This document shows positions 31,346-43,829 of a stretch of DNA of 64,000 nt, one piece after another (position 1 is the stretch's first letter; the number at the start of each line of letters is the position of its first letter). Below the pieces are notes generated by a model, which saw nothing but the letters and a program-made list of their open reading frames with translations, was not told the DNA's origin and ran no database searches. The position numbers were made by a program, and so were the translations under genes. This DNA is from Polytrichum commune. Its lineage: Eukaryota > Streptophyta > Polytrichopsida > Polytrichales > Polytrichaceae. The stretch covers positions 56,198,758-56,262,757 of the forward strand of contig OX485805.1 of the NCBI GenBank assembly GCA_950295325.1, read 5' to 3'.

Positions 31346-33350
31346 CCTGCATCGGGGTTTGTGTGCATTTGGTTATTTGCGGTAGTTTTCTAATTGTGAG
31401 TTTGGAGCTCTTCCCTGCGCTGCGGGTTGTTTTCACTGGCAATTCTCGGTCGATACTCAGTTCTTAGTTTGGAGCTCTTCTGGTTTGCATTTGTTGAGTG
31501 AGTTGTAAGGTGTGTTTTTGGAAGTTGTGAGCTTGCGGTCAAGTATTGAAGTGGCTTTTCAAAAAGCCACATGACGTGTACTTGTTTTCTATGTGATAAA
31601 GTTACCTTTTTCTGACGTGTCTTGTCTGGTGGGGCTTTTTCCCGGTTCTTCCTGGTGCCCACACACTGTACTAATGTAACTCCTAATATACAAGTATGTT
31701 ATATATTCTGCTTCACTGAGGTTTGCAAGTATTGGATATACTATCAAATTTCTTGAAACCCTAGACGCATTATACTCAGCCTCCTGAGAATTTTACAACA
31801 AATGAACTTAACATTTTGCAGCATTCAACACAAATCCTGCAAATTTAGAACAAATGAACTTACTTCTCATGTATCAAGGTTCTGCTAGGTTTGGATATCA
31901 GGAATATGTGCAGAGAGGAATAGAACATGAAACTCCTATGATGCTGCTCTCTGCAGATTCTCGCACATTTTTACACATTGTGGGGAAAACTTGCACATTC
32001 TGACCTAGGGATAGAAGTCGGTCTAATTTTCTAAAACAGTTTTTCACATCTCTGATTTGCTTCCAGAACTGATTGATTCAACAATGTATCTTATGCAAAG
32101 ACTGTCACAGGTGACTTGAATTATATTCAACTTGGCAGAGCAGAGAAAAGTCATAACTTGGATTGAAATCCTCAGAATTGCACCACACTTCATGTCATGG
32201 CAGAACGAGGTTGGGGTTTTTCTGAAGGCAGGTCCATGTTCTACAAATAATTCCCACCTCCCATGGCCAGCTACTTGTTGGATTTACAATCGATTCACAC
32301 TGTACATTTTATGAATGCTTTGAAGAGATATGATATCCATCAACATTTGCAATTGATTTGTTTCAACATGGCATCTAGTCTTTCACCCTTGAAAATTCAC
32401 AATCTTGAATGTCAACATTCAGTCTTGTCCAATGTAAAACTTTTTGGACAGTTTGATACAGTAGAATGTGCAAACTAAATACCACATTCTTCCTAGTTCT
32501 TTATTGTGATAAATTACTTGCAATGTGGCACATTCGGGTACTTCAGATTTGTAAAGACTTCATCAATGAATGCTGACCCCAAGAGTGCGTAACACAGTAC
32601 CATAAACAGCAAGAGGTTCCCGTTAAGTTTACAGCAAGTGAGGATCTTCTATTTGTCTCTCCAACGTAATGGATTACAAGGCAGAGCTGAGATTGAGTTT
32701 CTCAGAAGTGCCGATACATACTATGTCTTGTGCCCATCTCCAGTAGCAAGCTTCTTCTTGTTGGTGAATCTCCAATCTTTCCTTGTACATTCCAGCTGTA
32801 CTTTGGTGAGAGATAATAGAGTTATCCATAAAGTCCCTCAACAAGGGACAAAACCATTGATTTGATCATCCTTTGAGAAAAAATTCTATTAAGAGTTCAT
32901 TAGCTCCTCGTGTATTTTGAAAGTTGGGTAAAACTTGTGGGACTTCCTCTTTCCACCTCTCAAACATTGAGAGAATTTTAAGATTTAAAATAGGGCATGC
33001 ACATGGGACTTGCTCTCCTAAATCTAGAATAAGCCTATGCAAGGCTAGGTTGGCCCACACATCCTCGTAGGGCAAGCTAGAAAGCCGGTTTTTAGTAGCC
33101 CAACGCCACTCTTTATGTATGTAAGTTAAGCTATGGAGTGGACTGCATCTTTTGTTCCAAGTACATTGTGTACAACAGCTTGAACACATCGATTTCCAAT
33201 GTCTATGTATGGATGGTGCAAACAGTACACTCATGCAATATTATTCGCGGACAAGTCATTTGTCCAAACTTGCTTAAATCCTAGTTGGCCATCCCTAAAA
33301 TCCCTTTTCAGAGCCCATACACTCACTAGGTGATGACACAATAATAATGA
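31346..33350. other. Intergenic, no gene seen
   Basis: Several ORFs of 60-122 codons occur on both strands without family motifs or plausible splice structure. Confidence 0.5.
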
Positions 33351-33572
33351 TGTCACACCCAAAATGTAAAGTTAGCCATTTCCTAAAAGTCCTAGTTAAC
33401 TGACAGTTGTTTCCTAATGTGCCTCAACTTGCCTGTGTGCTTCTGATAAGACAAACCGTTACAAACATTAAGCTTTGAGCATAAACCCTCTGCACAGTGT
33501 AAATATTCAATAAAATTGACACCTACTTTGGGGATTCTCAGTGTGTGCCATTCTGCAGCATGGTATCAGAGC
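33351..33572 (+). mobile_element. LTR plus PBS of a truncated LTR retroelement
   Basis: It starts TGTCACACCC, contains AATATTCAATAAAATTG and ends CTGCAGCA at 33560. TGGTATCAGAGC (33561-33572), the initiator-Met PBS, follows directly. No matching second LTR, gag or pol was found, so the interior is truncated before the 3' end of the Tat-SF1-like gene. The LTR points toward that gene, which reads the opposite way. Confidence 0.65.
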
Positions 33573-34084
33573 AACATCATGTGATTCTCATATATTAACT
33601 TAGCACGCCAATTTAAATGCCACACACAAATCAGATATTTAGTATAGTTGCAGCTCACGACGACCAGTTCCAACAAATCCCAAAGCAGGACCATTGGTTG
33701 CCCACTAACCCACACCAAAACTGCGAAACATCCAATAAACTCCCAAGGATGTTGGGATGCAGCTATTGAACCGCTCTCCACACTAACATTGTCATCAAGA
33801 TGCACCAGACAACCATACCCAAAAAGACCTTCACTTGCTCGTGAATTTCACAACCTCCACGTCAGATTTGGTGAGAAGCAAAACTGACCTCTTTTTAGTG
33901 TTGTGAACATTCGCACCCAAAATAAGGAAACCAGGAATTTGGCAGCTCCTGATAAAATGTTACATAGCCATGAGAGCTTCAAGGAAAGATCTCTACTCAA
34001 ACACTTAAGTTTGAGGACCAAATGGGCTTTGCTCAGTAGAAAGAATAACCGAATGAGTCTTTCAGAGTTGGGAGTAAAGTGCTG

Positions 34085-37000
34085 CTACTCAGCTTCAAGT
34101 TCACGTCCGTATTGTTCCAACCTTGCCTCTTCCTCAACAACATCACGCACTAACGCATAATTCACCAGGCCTGTGTCCTCAAAAGCTTCAATTTGCTTTC
34201 CACCAAACCTGAAATAAAAAGGCGTAATACACAGTAAGCTTACCAGACAGCAGAATGGAGCTGCATGAGATGGTGTCTGATACCAGAGTTTATACTGCCT
34301 TTATTGAAAACAGCAGTAACTTCACGATATTTGAAACGAAACAAGTGCACTTTAGAAGATGCTCAAGCAACAAAAATCTACTAAATGTGAGTCTGTTGCA
34401 AGCAAATACACATTCACAACCACAAGATTTTACCAGCGGCCATTCATGATCTGGATGCACTTCAATCCGTCTGCTTTGCTTTTATATCTCACCATAACAA
34501 CACCTTCTGGATGGTTTTCATAAACCTGCAATTCCGAACCAACCCAACATCGCCAATTACCAACCAAGAATAATTGCATATCACAAGGTTAGAAACTTCA
34601 TTTTACTGGTAAAGATAACCCAAAATCGAGAGCAGGAACAATATTCATCCTGCCACTCAGCAAAATATTTAGTGCACTTTCCTAACCACTAGTAGTCTAT
34701 ATCTAAGAGGACACATCATATAAATATGACCAATAAACTCTGCACTATGCAACGATAAAAGTTTTGCCAGGCCTCACACAAATATAGGAAAGACACATGA
34801 TTCTCAGGATTGAATATGATACTAGGTTCAAAACATTCTGGTTCTTTACCCGAAGTCTCTCAATAGGTCCAATTTTGCTGCATTCTGACTGTACATCTTC
34901 TTCCACCTCTGGCAGTAAACTTGGATCGTTCTGCCAAATACCCAAACAGCTTAACAGAAAATTCTTGACTTGAAGAGATTACCCTTATTGAAAGCCAAGC
35001 TGTTCCTCAGCACAAACTACTCCAGCCATATCAACTAGATCAACATTCTTGAGAATAATCCCTTGCAGAAACCAAAAAAGCATATCCTACACTGATGCTG
35101 ACACAAGATTCTTGAAGTATAAACGGAAGGATGTTAGTTACTGAAAGATGCACATCAAGTGAAAGCCCAGACAGGCTAGAAACAATTTCAAAACAATGAA
35201 CAGATTTCATACCAAGAGTTCTGCACGTGTGAACATGTGTTTCAGAATCACTGTCATGGGCTCCTCCTTCTTCTTATCATCAAACCCTCCTGAAACATAT
35301 CAATTAATATTTAGTGACAGTGTCTTACAACAGATCCAAGCTTCTTCACTAAACAGCCAGATGTAAGTCCAGAAACTTTACCCCAGCCAAGTGCTTTCTG
35401 CTCCTGCTGCTTCAGCTTCTTTTTCTTCTGTTTGTTCTGTTGTTTCTTCATGAACACCTCCCCTGGATGGACATGATTCACTCATCAACAACTTGCCCAT
35501 AGAATTTCAAAACTGATAATAGTCCTCAATTGTAATCATTATTCCAATTCAAAGGAAACTGGCATCTGGCATGATTACCTATTACCAGCTACATTCAATA
35601 ACCAACTTCTAACTAAAGACTGCCCTAATCCCAGCTACTCTAACTCCTGACAATCCAGTACGGACGATTCTCCTTGCAGATATGAAGGAGACAGAGATGC
35701 TCTATGTAATGCTGCACAAGTTGATTTACTTAAATTTTGCACTCATCCTTGTAAAAATATACCTGTTGTTTGAAGATAGATACACAAATTATATTCTGTC
35801 CTGGTAGAGTTTGATACATTTCAGCAATCAAGAATCAGTACCCTTTTGCTCGAATTTTGCGCGTGTAACAGACATGATCAAACTATGACCAGGTCTCAAA
35901 GGGGTCCCATCTATAATCTTGAGCGCCAGGTCCACTGAAGGTTCCTGTTTGATCATATGACAATCCCACAAAGAAACATGAGTAAAGATTCAAGAACTCG
36001 TTCAAAATGATGAAAAAGACAAGGCCATCAGTCCAATAAACTTATAACCAGAAACTGTTACAGATTACTTGTAGAGAACCTCCTACTCAGCAACAATGAG
36101 GCATCACAGAACTCACTTTGAGATATGTGACCAAGCCATCCCCTTTCTGTCTATTAGTTGCTTTGTCTACATAGAGCTTTACACGAGGCTTCCTAGTGTC
36201 AGGGTCCTGCAAAACCACAGCCATAGAAACCAAGGTCAGCACCTCCAGCAAATTAACTTCAGGTGCCAATGACATTCCATTCACCCAAATTTGTAAAAGC
36301 CAACAAGTTAAGAATTGACCTCTTTGATGACGCCACACTTTGAGAATACTTCCACTACCTGCAAATGCACCAGATCACTTGAGCTGTCAATGGCAAAGAA
36401 CATCATTGAGACAATGAAAATAGCAGATTCTACTTTTATGGAAATCCAGAAAGTGGACATAGTGACTGGCAGAGCTACTGCAGATTGCAAGTCAATGGTG
36501 AATGCGAGACTGGCTCCGCAAGATTCTCCTCTGTTCAGCTCACAACATCCAGCTAATGCTACACCACTTATGGTATTAATGTCACACACGTAGTAAGTGT
36601 CACTTACCCAATTTTGAGGCATATGCTAGGTTACACTAATAATCAACAACTTCACCATCAGTGTCACCTCATGACACTTTGCATTCATGTGCGCTTACTA
36701 ATATCTTGGCATGAGTATGTTCAATAGAGTTATGGGGTGTCTGCCTATGTTACACAATGGTTTACAAGTTGACTAAAGTGTACACATATGACACTTGGCA
36801 TTAATTAGCTCAATAATATCTTCCCCTTGCATACTAAAGTGTAAACACATGACACTTGCCATTAGTATCTTCCTCTTGCATACTAAAATGTAAACACATG
36901 ACACTTGCCATTAGTATGCTCAATAATATCTTCCCCTTGCATAGTAAAACAAAAACTATCATCTCAAGTAGCCCAATGTGCTATGCTAAATGTCAAAATG

Positions 37001-37614
37001 TAAATAGCTTTTCACTTAGAGAAATTACTTATGTTGACAAATAGTATCATATTGGCAATTAGCAGACATGAAACTTTGAGACCTCTAGGCAACTAGTTTA
37101 GGCCCTTCGCAAATAATGACACTAAATACCATAAATGGTGTACTTCCTGAAAAAGATAAAAGTGCACAACTCAAAATGAAGCCAAGATACTCAAATTCAG
37201 TAAGAACACATTACAAAATGGTGCACACTATAATCAATGAGGAACTTCAAAAGAGGTCAAGCCTAGAATAAAAAATTCTGCAGGATTATAGGGGAAGTAA
37301 GCAGAAGCAGCTCAGAGACAGAAAGTGAAAGACAGAGAGGAACCAGTCACAAACCTCGTCCACTGTGACATCTTCTGGAAGACCATCAATGTACACATGC
37401 GTATTAACCTTCAGATCAAACCATGCCTCTGGTTCCTTCTGAGGCTCCTGTACAGCACAGGAAAGACACTTTGGTGGATTAAACTCTACCACATATCTTC
37501 TAAGATCCCCAAATCAATCCAGCAATTATTACACAAACACCAAAAACCTGTCAGTGCAAAGAAAGACTTCCTCTAACCAGATGATTTACACAATATACAA
37601 CATGTATGTACAGA

Positions 37615-37645
<31 letters not shown>

Positions 37646-38385
37646 CATACACATGTCCATTTAACATGATCTAAAGGGCGCCATGCACATGATTGGCTCT
37701 GAGCACATCCGCATGGAGTTCCTACTACTGTTGCAAGTAGGAGGCCTTCCAAATAGCTGCATCTTTGCAGCAAATGTTCTGGATTGAGATCACTACACAA
37801 AATATTGTATTTATTGTTACCAATTTCTGATTGTCTTGCTCAATACTAACTGTAAACCACCCGTCTAGTGTCACCAACACTACATGTAAACATAACATTA
37901 TTTGCCATTCCTTGTAAAAGAATTGGGGCATTATCGATTTACAATGTTGGGATTACTAACACTTACTCAGTGATTTTACATCCAAATTTCAATCATTCAT
38001 GACAATATTTCATTACAAAAATGTTAGGATGCAGAATATACCAACCTTTGTTTCAATAATTTGGTGGTGGATGAATATACCCAGTAAGTTGGGATGGCAG
38101 TACTTGTGAACTTCTTCATAATAACTGTTGTTTAAAAAGTTACCATGGTGACATAAAATACCATATGACACTAAATACAATATTTAGTGTATTACATCAG
38201 AAAGTCCTCACAAAGGACATGCTCAATATGCTGATACTGATTACCCAGCGTCTGACGAATAATATTCACTGCAATCTCACAGCATTTGAAGCTTTGAAGG
38301 GATAGCAAGAATAGATCACATTAAATTTCAACTTAAAACATCACATTAAAGACTCAAAACAGAAAATACATTTGCTCAATTAGTA

Positions 38386-38421
<36 letters not shown>

Positions 38422-40314
38422 ATGCAGATAAATATGTCCCAATCTCATTAAGCAGTCTGCCATTTAAGTGCTTCAAGATAATCATAATCATGTGTGTTGG
38501 ACACTGATTAATTGAAGAACATGGAAACTTGACTGAGCACATGGACCCACACAAGGAGTACCTTACCTTCTTGGCTGCTGCTTCTTCATCAGTAAGTTTC
38601 CGTTTCCCACCAGGTTTTGCATCTGTTTTAGTGGCCGGATTGTCGGTAGTATCCTCTTCCTCCTCATCGATAAGGGTGGGTAACACAGCTGGAAGTGCAG
38701 GAAAGACTTCCTCTTCTTGGAAAAATGTCATGTCATCAGCACCATAGGCGGGCAGCTGTGCCACACCCTCCTGCAACATTTGAGGCTCTTTCCTAGTAAG
38801 TTAAGAAGCACATCTAAAATGTAAGCCCCAAGACTTGTAGTGAGGAATATCATGGACAAAAAATGTTCAAATGACCAACTTACCATATGAGATAAGATTC
38901 TTTAATCAATTTGTTGAAAGAAGTCACAATTCTTCATTATGAGATAGCATGATTTGTGACACAGTTTATGGATACTCATGGGTTGGAGTTAATTTGCGAC
39001 TCAAAACCCAAAATATAATCCCAGGTGAGGCTGAGACACAATGCAACTCCATATGAAAAATTCAGTATGTCCAATTCACACAGACTCTCAGCTGCATGAA
39101 GCCTGGCACAGAAAAGACAAGACCCCATAGCCCCAAATGTAGGTAGTGATATACCTATACCTCGATACTCCCCAACAATGAAAAATCCTAAGTGGCTAAA
39201 TTTGCAGATCCCAACGTAAGATCTGTACTTATTCTGCTCATTAGTAAAATGAATTAGCCAGAAGTTAACTTATTCATTTCCTTTGTCTAATTAACAATTT
39301 CAACAGTACAGGCAGCTCAGAATCTGCTGTCAACCTCCGTGAACGCCCCTTTCAGAAGCATACAAAATAAGTTCTGAAAAGTATCGTGGAATCGCCTCTT
39401 ATAACGCTGTACCACTCTTAATGTATTCATAAAATCTTGCGGGTGGCTTAAACCCAAGACCTGAACCCAGAACCGGTGGGAATCCGAGGTGAAGCCTAGT
39501 GCTCTCGGATGGGTGACCTTCCTAGCACTTGATTTGCAGTGCAGCCCCTTGAGGGAGGTGCGGGCCAGCTTGTCAGCGCCCATTCAAGGTGCTTCCCTTT
39601 GAAAAGACGCAGTGGTCTTCCGGGAGGCTTTAGTTCTCGTGATGGTCGATTTGGAATTACATATAGACTAAGACTAACTCGAAGATGATCAGCACCATAA
39701 TTCATGATTCACGCAGTTGGCAACATCAGAGTCATCTCTGCTTAAAACTCTGCCAAGGAGAGAGGAAGTGACAGGAGGAGGCAAGCAAAAATGCCCATTC
39801 AAGGTGTTCACTTTTGAAAGGAGGTGGTAGTCGGGGGGGAGGGGCTGTAATTCTCGTGATGCATGTTCGGGATTACATAGACTTGGAACAACTCGAAGGA
39901 CAGGAACACCATAATTCGCCCGGTTGCAACATTGGAGTCACTCCTTAAAACCCTGACAAGGAGAGAAGAAGTTACGGAAAGAGGTATGCAATAATGCTTT
40001 CAACTTACCTGAGGCACCCAAGCTTTAAGACCATGGTCCCACTTGTACACAGTCCCGTCATCATCAGTGAACTCTTGTTCGCCTTCAGGAGGAGTAGCTG
40101 GCCTCTCCTCGTCTTCAGCTTCAGCGGCAGGAGCAGGCTCAATTGGCTCTTCAGCAAACTCAACCTGCTTTCGAAAATCCTTGTGATACCGATGTGTCTT
40201 ACCCGCTTTCAATGCCTCAGCCTCTTCCTCTGCGAGTCGGATCTCCTCTTGCCATCGCAAGTAATCGTCATCAACATCGGTTGTCGAGGCCTGGCCACCA
40301 ATGCTCTCAGCCAT
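34085..40314 (-). CDS. Tat-SF1/CUS2-type U2 snRNP-associated splicing factor, 11 exons, 429 aa
   Basis: Exons (plus coordinates, transcribed right to left): 40009-40314, 38567-38770, 37355-37447, 36320-36358, 36117-36206, 35842-35944, 35382-35462, 35213-35289, 34850-34930, 34434-34525, 34085-34208; 1290 nt in phase with GT-AG ends. Residues 1-102 contain [17 protein letters not shown], the Trp-containing segment typical of Tat-SF1 N-termini. RRM1 spans about 186-272 ([17 protein letters not shown]). A Lys/Gln-rich linker lies at about 280-305. A C-terminal UHM-like RRM (about 320-410) carries the R-W-F motif at 388-390, which in UHMs binds tryptophan-containing ligand motifs of SF3B1-type partners. 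Family role: nuclear, remodelling U2 snRNP for branch-site recognition. The three introns nearest the 5' end are each about 1 kb or more and hold transposon fragments. Confidence 0.93.
36575..37145 (-). mobile_element. CACTA-like fragment, copy c, in a Tat-SF1-like intron
   Basis: This is the reverse complement of 4610-5160. Shared landmarks include GTTTACAAGTTGACTAAAGTG, CTTCCCCTTGCATACTAAA (repeated three times here), CCCTTCGCAAATAATGACAC and TAAATACCATAAATGGTGTA. It lies inside the intron 36359-37354. Confidence 0.55.
37615..37640. repeat. (AT)n microsatellite
   Basis: About 13 AT units inside an intron, followed by (ACAT)n. Confidence 0.95.
37790..38190 (+). mobile_element. CACTA-like fragment, copy d, in a Tat-SF1-like intron
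   Basis: It starts CACTACACAAAATATTG. It contains GTCTAGTGTCACCAACACTA and TTATTTGCCATTCCTTGTAA, and ends with TGACACTAAATACAATATTT near 38180. It sits inside intron 37448-38566. Confidence 0.5.
38385..38420. repeat. (GAT)n microsatellite
   Basis: About 11 GAT units within the intron between coding exons 2 and 3 of the Tat-SF1-like gene. Confidence 0.95.
39440..39545 (+). pseudogene. 5S rRNA-like sequence in an intron
   Basis: GGATGGGTGACCTTCCTAG (about 39507-39525) nearly equals the box C region of plant 5S rRNA. Upstream, ATCCGAGGTGAAGCCTAGTG resembles the box A region (CCGAAGTTAAGCGTGCT type), and the segment starts GGGTGGCTTAAACC, like a 5S 5' end. The spacing gives a near full-length degenerate 5S (about 105 bp). 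It is antisense to the host gene. It could be a 5S pseudogene, a 5S-headed SINE or part of a Cassandra-type TRIM LTR. Confidence 0.5.
39584..39985 (+). repeat. Tandem duplication next to the 5S-like sequence
   Basis: Units at about 39584-39770 and 39793-39985 share CCCATTCAAGGTG, TTCTCGTGATG, AACTCGAAG, CACCATAATTC, CAACAT..GAGTCA and CAAGGAGAGA in order, about 210 bases apart. Both are in the Tat-SF1-like intron 38771-40008. Confidence 0.65.
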
Positions 40315-40860
40315 AGCTAAAGAGTTAGGGCAAGCTCCCCAGGGCGTGTGTTGATGTCAACGTCAGGAATTGTGATGAACGCAGCGAGGTTTTAGGGTCT
40401 GGTCATCGAATGGCCAGGGTTTGGCAGGCCGAAAGACTTCAAGCTATCAATTTCGTCATCGATCTTTGCAGCAGCAAACAAAGGGCATGCGGTTTCGCAT
40501 TCCGGCTTTCTCCAAAGCTCCCTGCCACCTCTTCGACATTATGGAATACTCTCCCATAGCCGTAACCAATCCAAGAACACGAAGCAAAAACGCGAACGCC
40601 AAACCCCCCGCTCTCTGCAACACTCCCTCCGCCTCAGCTCAGACACATCCAGAACACATCTAGAACCATGCGGCGGTACGAATCCCGAGCAACTACGACC
40701 CTGGAATCAACAATTTCGCAGCTCCCGAGGCATCACCGCCCGATAGAAGCCATTTACGCCTTGGGTCCCACGCGAACGAAACCCTAATTCCTTTGCTCCT
40801 GTGCGTTTTCTGCTGTGAAGAGAAGCCCTATTTTTAGGCGAAACATGGCCACATTGTAAC
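40315..40860 (-). promoter_or_regulatory. 5' leader and promoter region of the Tat-SF1-like gene
   Basis: CpG-richer, low-AT sequence lies directly upstream of the ATG on the minus strand. It contains an AGGGTTTCG telobox-like string near 40780. No TATA box was identified with confidence. Confidence 0.35.
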
Positions 40861-41179
40861 ATTGGTAAAAATAGAACTACAATATTCCTCCATTCTCGTG
40901 GATGAAGTCGACATAAACATCTTCAAAATCATTACTATTGGATGAATGTCCCCGCGTTAGGATGAAAATATGAAATATCATCCACGTGTGGCTTCATCGC
41001 TGATGATTGTCACCATTTCGGCATTCTTGAAAAAATTGGAAAAAAAAGGTTAGTTAGGAGAATCACGGTTCCAAAGGAGGGAGACCAAGTTCCCATATCA
41101 TGTTCCCAAAGTTCCCCATATGAATTCCTTGGGCTTTAACCCCTCATCGTAATTGGGTCACCTCAAACAAAGGTGTTCG

Positions 41180-42260
41180 AAGGTGTTGTGGTATCTAGTG
41201 TCACATACATTGTTTGCGAAAGGTTACTCTAAATTGTCTACCTAGAGGCTTAAAATTTACACATTCATTAATTGTCAACATGATACTATTCGTCAATGTA
41301 AATAACTCTTTGAAATGGTTTTTTTTCCACGTATGATATTAAATGTTTTTTGTTTATGATTAATAATGTCAGCCACACTATAAACGACGAAACCAACACT
41401 GAAAACATTGGAGATAATTTTGTGGGTGCACACTATATATTGCAACCCACTTCATACAACTTAGGAAGTTTACGTTATAAGTTACATTATTTCTATTGAA
41501 TGGAAAATAGTGTGCATTTGAAAAACCTCCAAAAATTTGAGATCCAACTCATACCCATCGTACATGGACATGTTTGAATCTAAGATTCAAACATTTCATA
41601 TATTTCCAAATTTTTTACAATCTTGAAAATCAACATTTTTTCCAAATATTTTCTTGCTCGTTTTTATATGTACTATATAAAAATAAAATATTTGTACATT
41701 TTGGCATTTTACGAAATAATTTAACTTTATCAAAGTCACCCAGGTAGGACAATAGTGTCACATATACCATTGGCGAGATTACACTACATTGTCTGGAGGC
41801 CTAGAAATGTCACGTGGGTGTCACATATGCGAATTGTCAACATGACATTATTTTGTCATGGTAAATGATTTTGAAAGATGTATATTTCTTGTGGTATGAC
41901 ATTTAGTGTACCACATTGGAGTATTTGAGATTATCATTTTACGCATTAAAATACAAGAGAAATATATTGTTGAGCTTATTAGTGTTAAGAGTCGTGTGTT
42001 CATAATTATGGTCAACTTATTGACAACATGTGCAGCCTAATCGTAGACCTCATAATAGGGCAAGTGACAAAGAGAAAGAGAGGATGCGAGCCTCTTGGGC
42101 TAGCGTGAATGAGGGACACTTCACCTTAATCCAAGTCTTGTTGTGTGACCACGGAATGGGTTTACTGAGCATGCAAGTGACACTATTAGGTTGGTAACAC
42201 TAAATACCACATACAATGTTCTATAGAAGGTTGTATGGTATACCACTTTATGTGCCCAAA
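41180..42260 (+). mobile_element. CACTA-like fragments, copy e (two adjacent)
   Basis: Colinear landmarks TAGTGTCACATACATTGTTTG, TTGTCAACATGATACTATTC and CTAGAGGCTTAAAATTT recur in diverged form about 560 bases later (41750-41850). GACACTATTAGGTTGGTAAC and ACTAAATACCACATACAATG follow near 42180. This suggests two partial copies in tandem. Confidence 0.45.
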
Positions 42261-42750
42261 AAGAACATTCAAGTGGGATTTTGTAGGGTCACAACTAATG
42301 GACAACTGATGTGATAATGAAACATGGCCCCAAAAAAATCAAATAAGAATATTATAAGTGTTTGAGCTAAATGGTAACTAAGATGATTGGTAACTACTTG
42401 ACATACAAAAGGAGTTTGTGAAGAATGGGTTTTTAGACAATGTCCATATAGTTGGAACAAACAACAACATCATTGATCTCCATTAGGGTGATCCAAAGGA
42501 ATTTGTGTAATGAAATGTGTAAATCAATAACAAACATGTAGTAAACTGAAAAAAACCTCACAAACAAAAGTTGGTACATATTATACTTAACCTTGAAAAG
42601 GTCGAATAAAGAGTGAAACACAAGAACGTTATTATGTTTGTAGGCAATATATATATATATATATATATTTGTATAGATAGCTTGTCTCTCGTATGCTAGG
42701 GCCTATAAATAAACACAATCCATAAGATTTTAGTCAACTTCACATGAGTT
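42261..42750. other. Intergenic, with (AT)n at 42646-42668
   Basis: No coding signal; AT-rich with a dinucleotide microsatellite. Confidence 0.6.
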
Positions 42751-43222
42751 TAGGACCATTTCACACACGAGCCAAGAGCTGTGACCATGAAATTGTGAGA
42801 GCCCGAAAGAAAGTGTCCGAAGGTCGTCCCAAGACACCTCCAAAATTGTGTAGCGTGAAGTCATATGTGACCAGGCCCTCAACCAAATGTTGTTTCAATT
42901 AATTTCTATTCATGCGGGCCTTCACACATGGTAAAATATAATAAATCAACCGTTGTAAGCATTAGGAGTGCCATGGTCTCCCAATTTTGTGTTATGCCTA
43001 CCTCCAAGAGGTGGTTTTTGAAAATAGTCCAAGTGACCATGAAACATGATCCATTTGATGCCATACATGAATCCATGTAGACTTTACATCCATCTTGCAT
43101 TCACATACTCTGTTGGTCCCTCAAGTGTGAAGCGAACTTGGACCGGCTCCACCTTTTCCACCAATGAGAGTGCTTGAAGTGTAATGGCCACAGGCTCTCA
43201 GTCTCGTGTGTGAAGTGGCCCT
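42751..43222. mobile_element. MITE, family 'CCACTTCACACACGAG', copy 2
   Basis: The ends TTTAGGACCATTTCACACAC and GTGTGTGAAGTGGCCCTTA are inverted repeats of about 23 bp with about four mismatches. The right subterminal region (43110-43200) is the reverse of 3742-3850, including the 'CCAATGAGAG' and 'AAGCGAACTTGGAC' blocks. Confidence 0.6.
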
Positions 43223-43829
43223 TAGTCCCAGTTTCATTGTTATCTTTTGGGAACATGTAAGTATAGCCTAGGAAATTATTGGGAACTACAAGGGGGTTGC
43301 AATAGTGGTGGGCACGGCCTATTTATATCCAATTTTTTTGTTACATCTTGGTAGCACGATAAAGACATGATGCACCCCTAGGTACTAGATGCATAAAGCT
43401 TGTAAAATTTTAAGGATAATTTTAGCAAAATCAAATATAAAAATTCACACTAGAAATAAAATTATCAAAAAATCATGTACCAAATTTTAATATTCTCTTA
43501 GCATCAGGCCACATGTAACTTGGAATGGCTCATGTATCACAAATTGTCGTTTGCTAATGTCATGTTGTGGCCTACCACACCTTCATACAAAAAACTTTTG
43601 TTTCCCATTGGAAATGACATAAATATTGACCCTTGAGATTGAAGTTGAAAACATATAGAATCTTTGAACATAGTACAGTTGATTTTAAATCTCGTGGTTC
43701 GAAACCCTATGCCAAAGTTCATCTATTTGTTTCCTATGTTCCAGTAAAGTGGGGTAATAATAGTGGGGTCCGTCGTCGAGGAGGAGGTTTATAGGCCTTT
43801 CCCGAAATGCAGGCATGTGAGGCGCCCAC

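Noticed and set aside
33566-33805. Overlapping ORFs on both strands after the LTR/PBS, considered as retroelement coding
   Set aside because: No Copia or Gypsy landmark in either frame.
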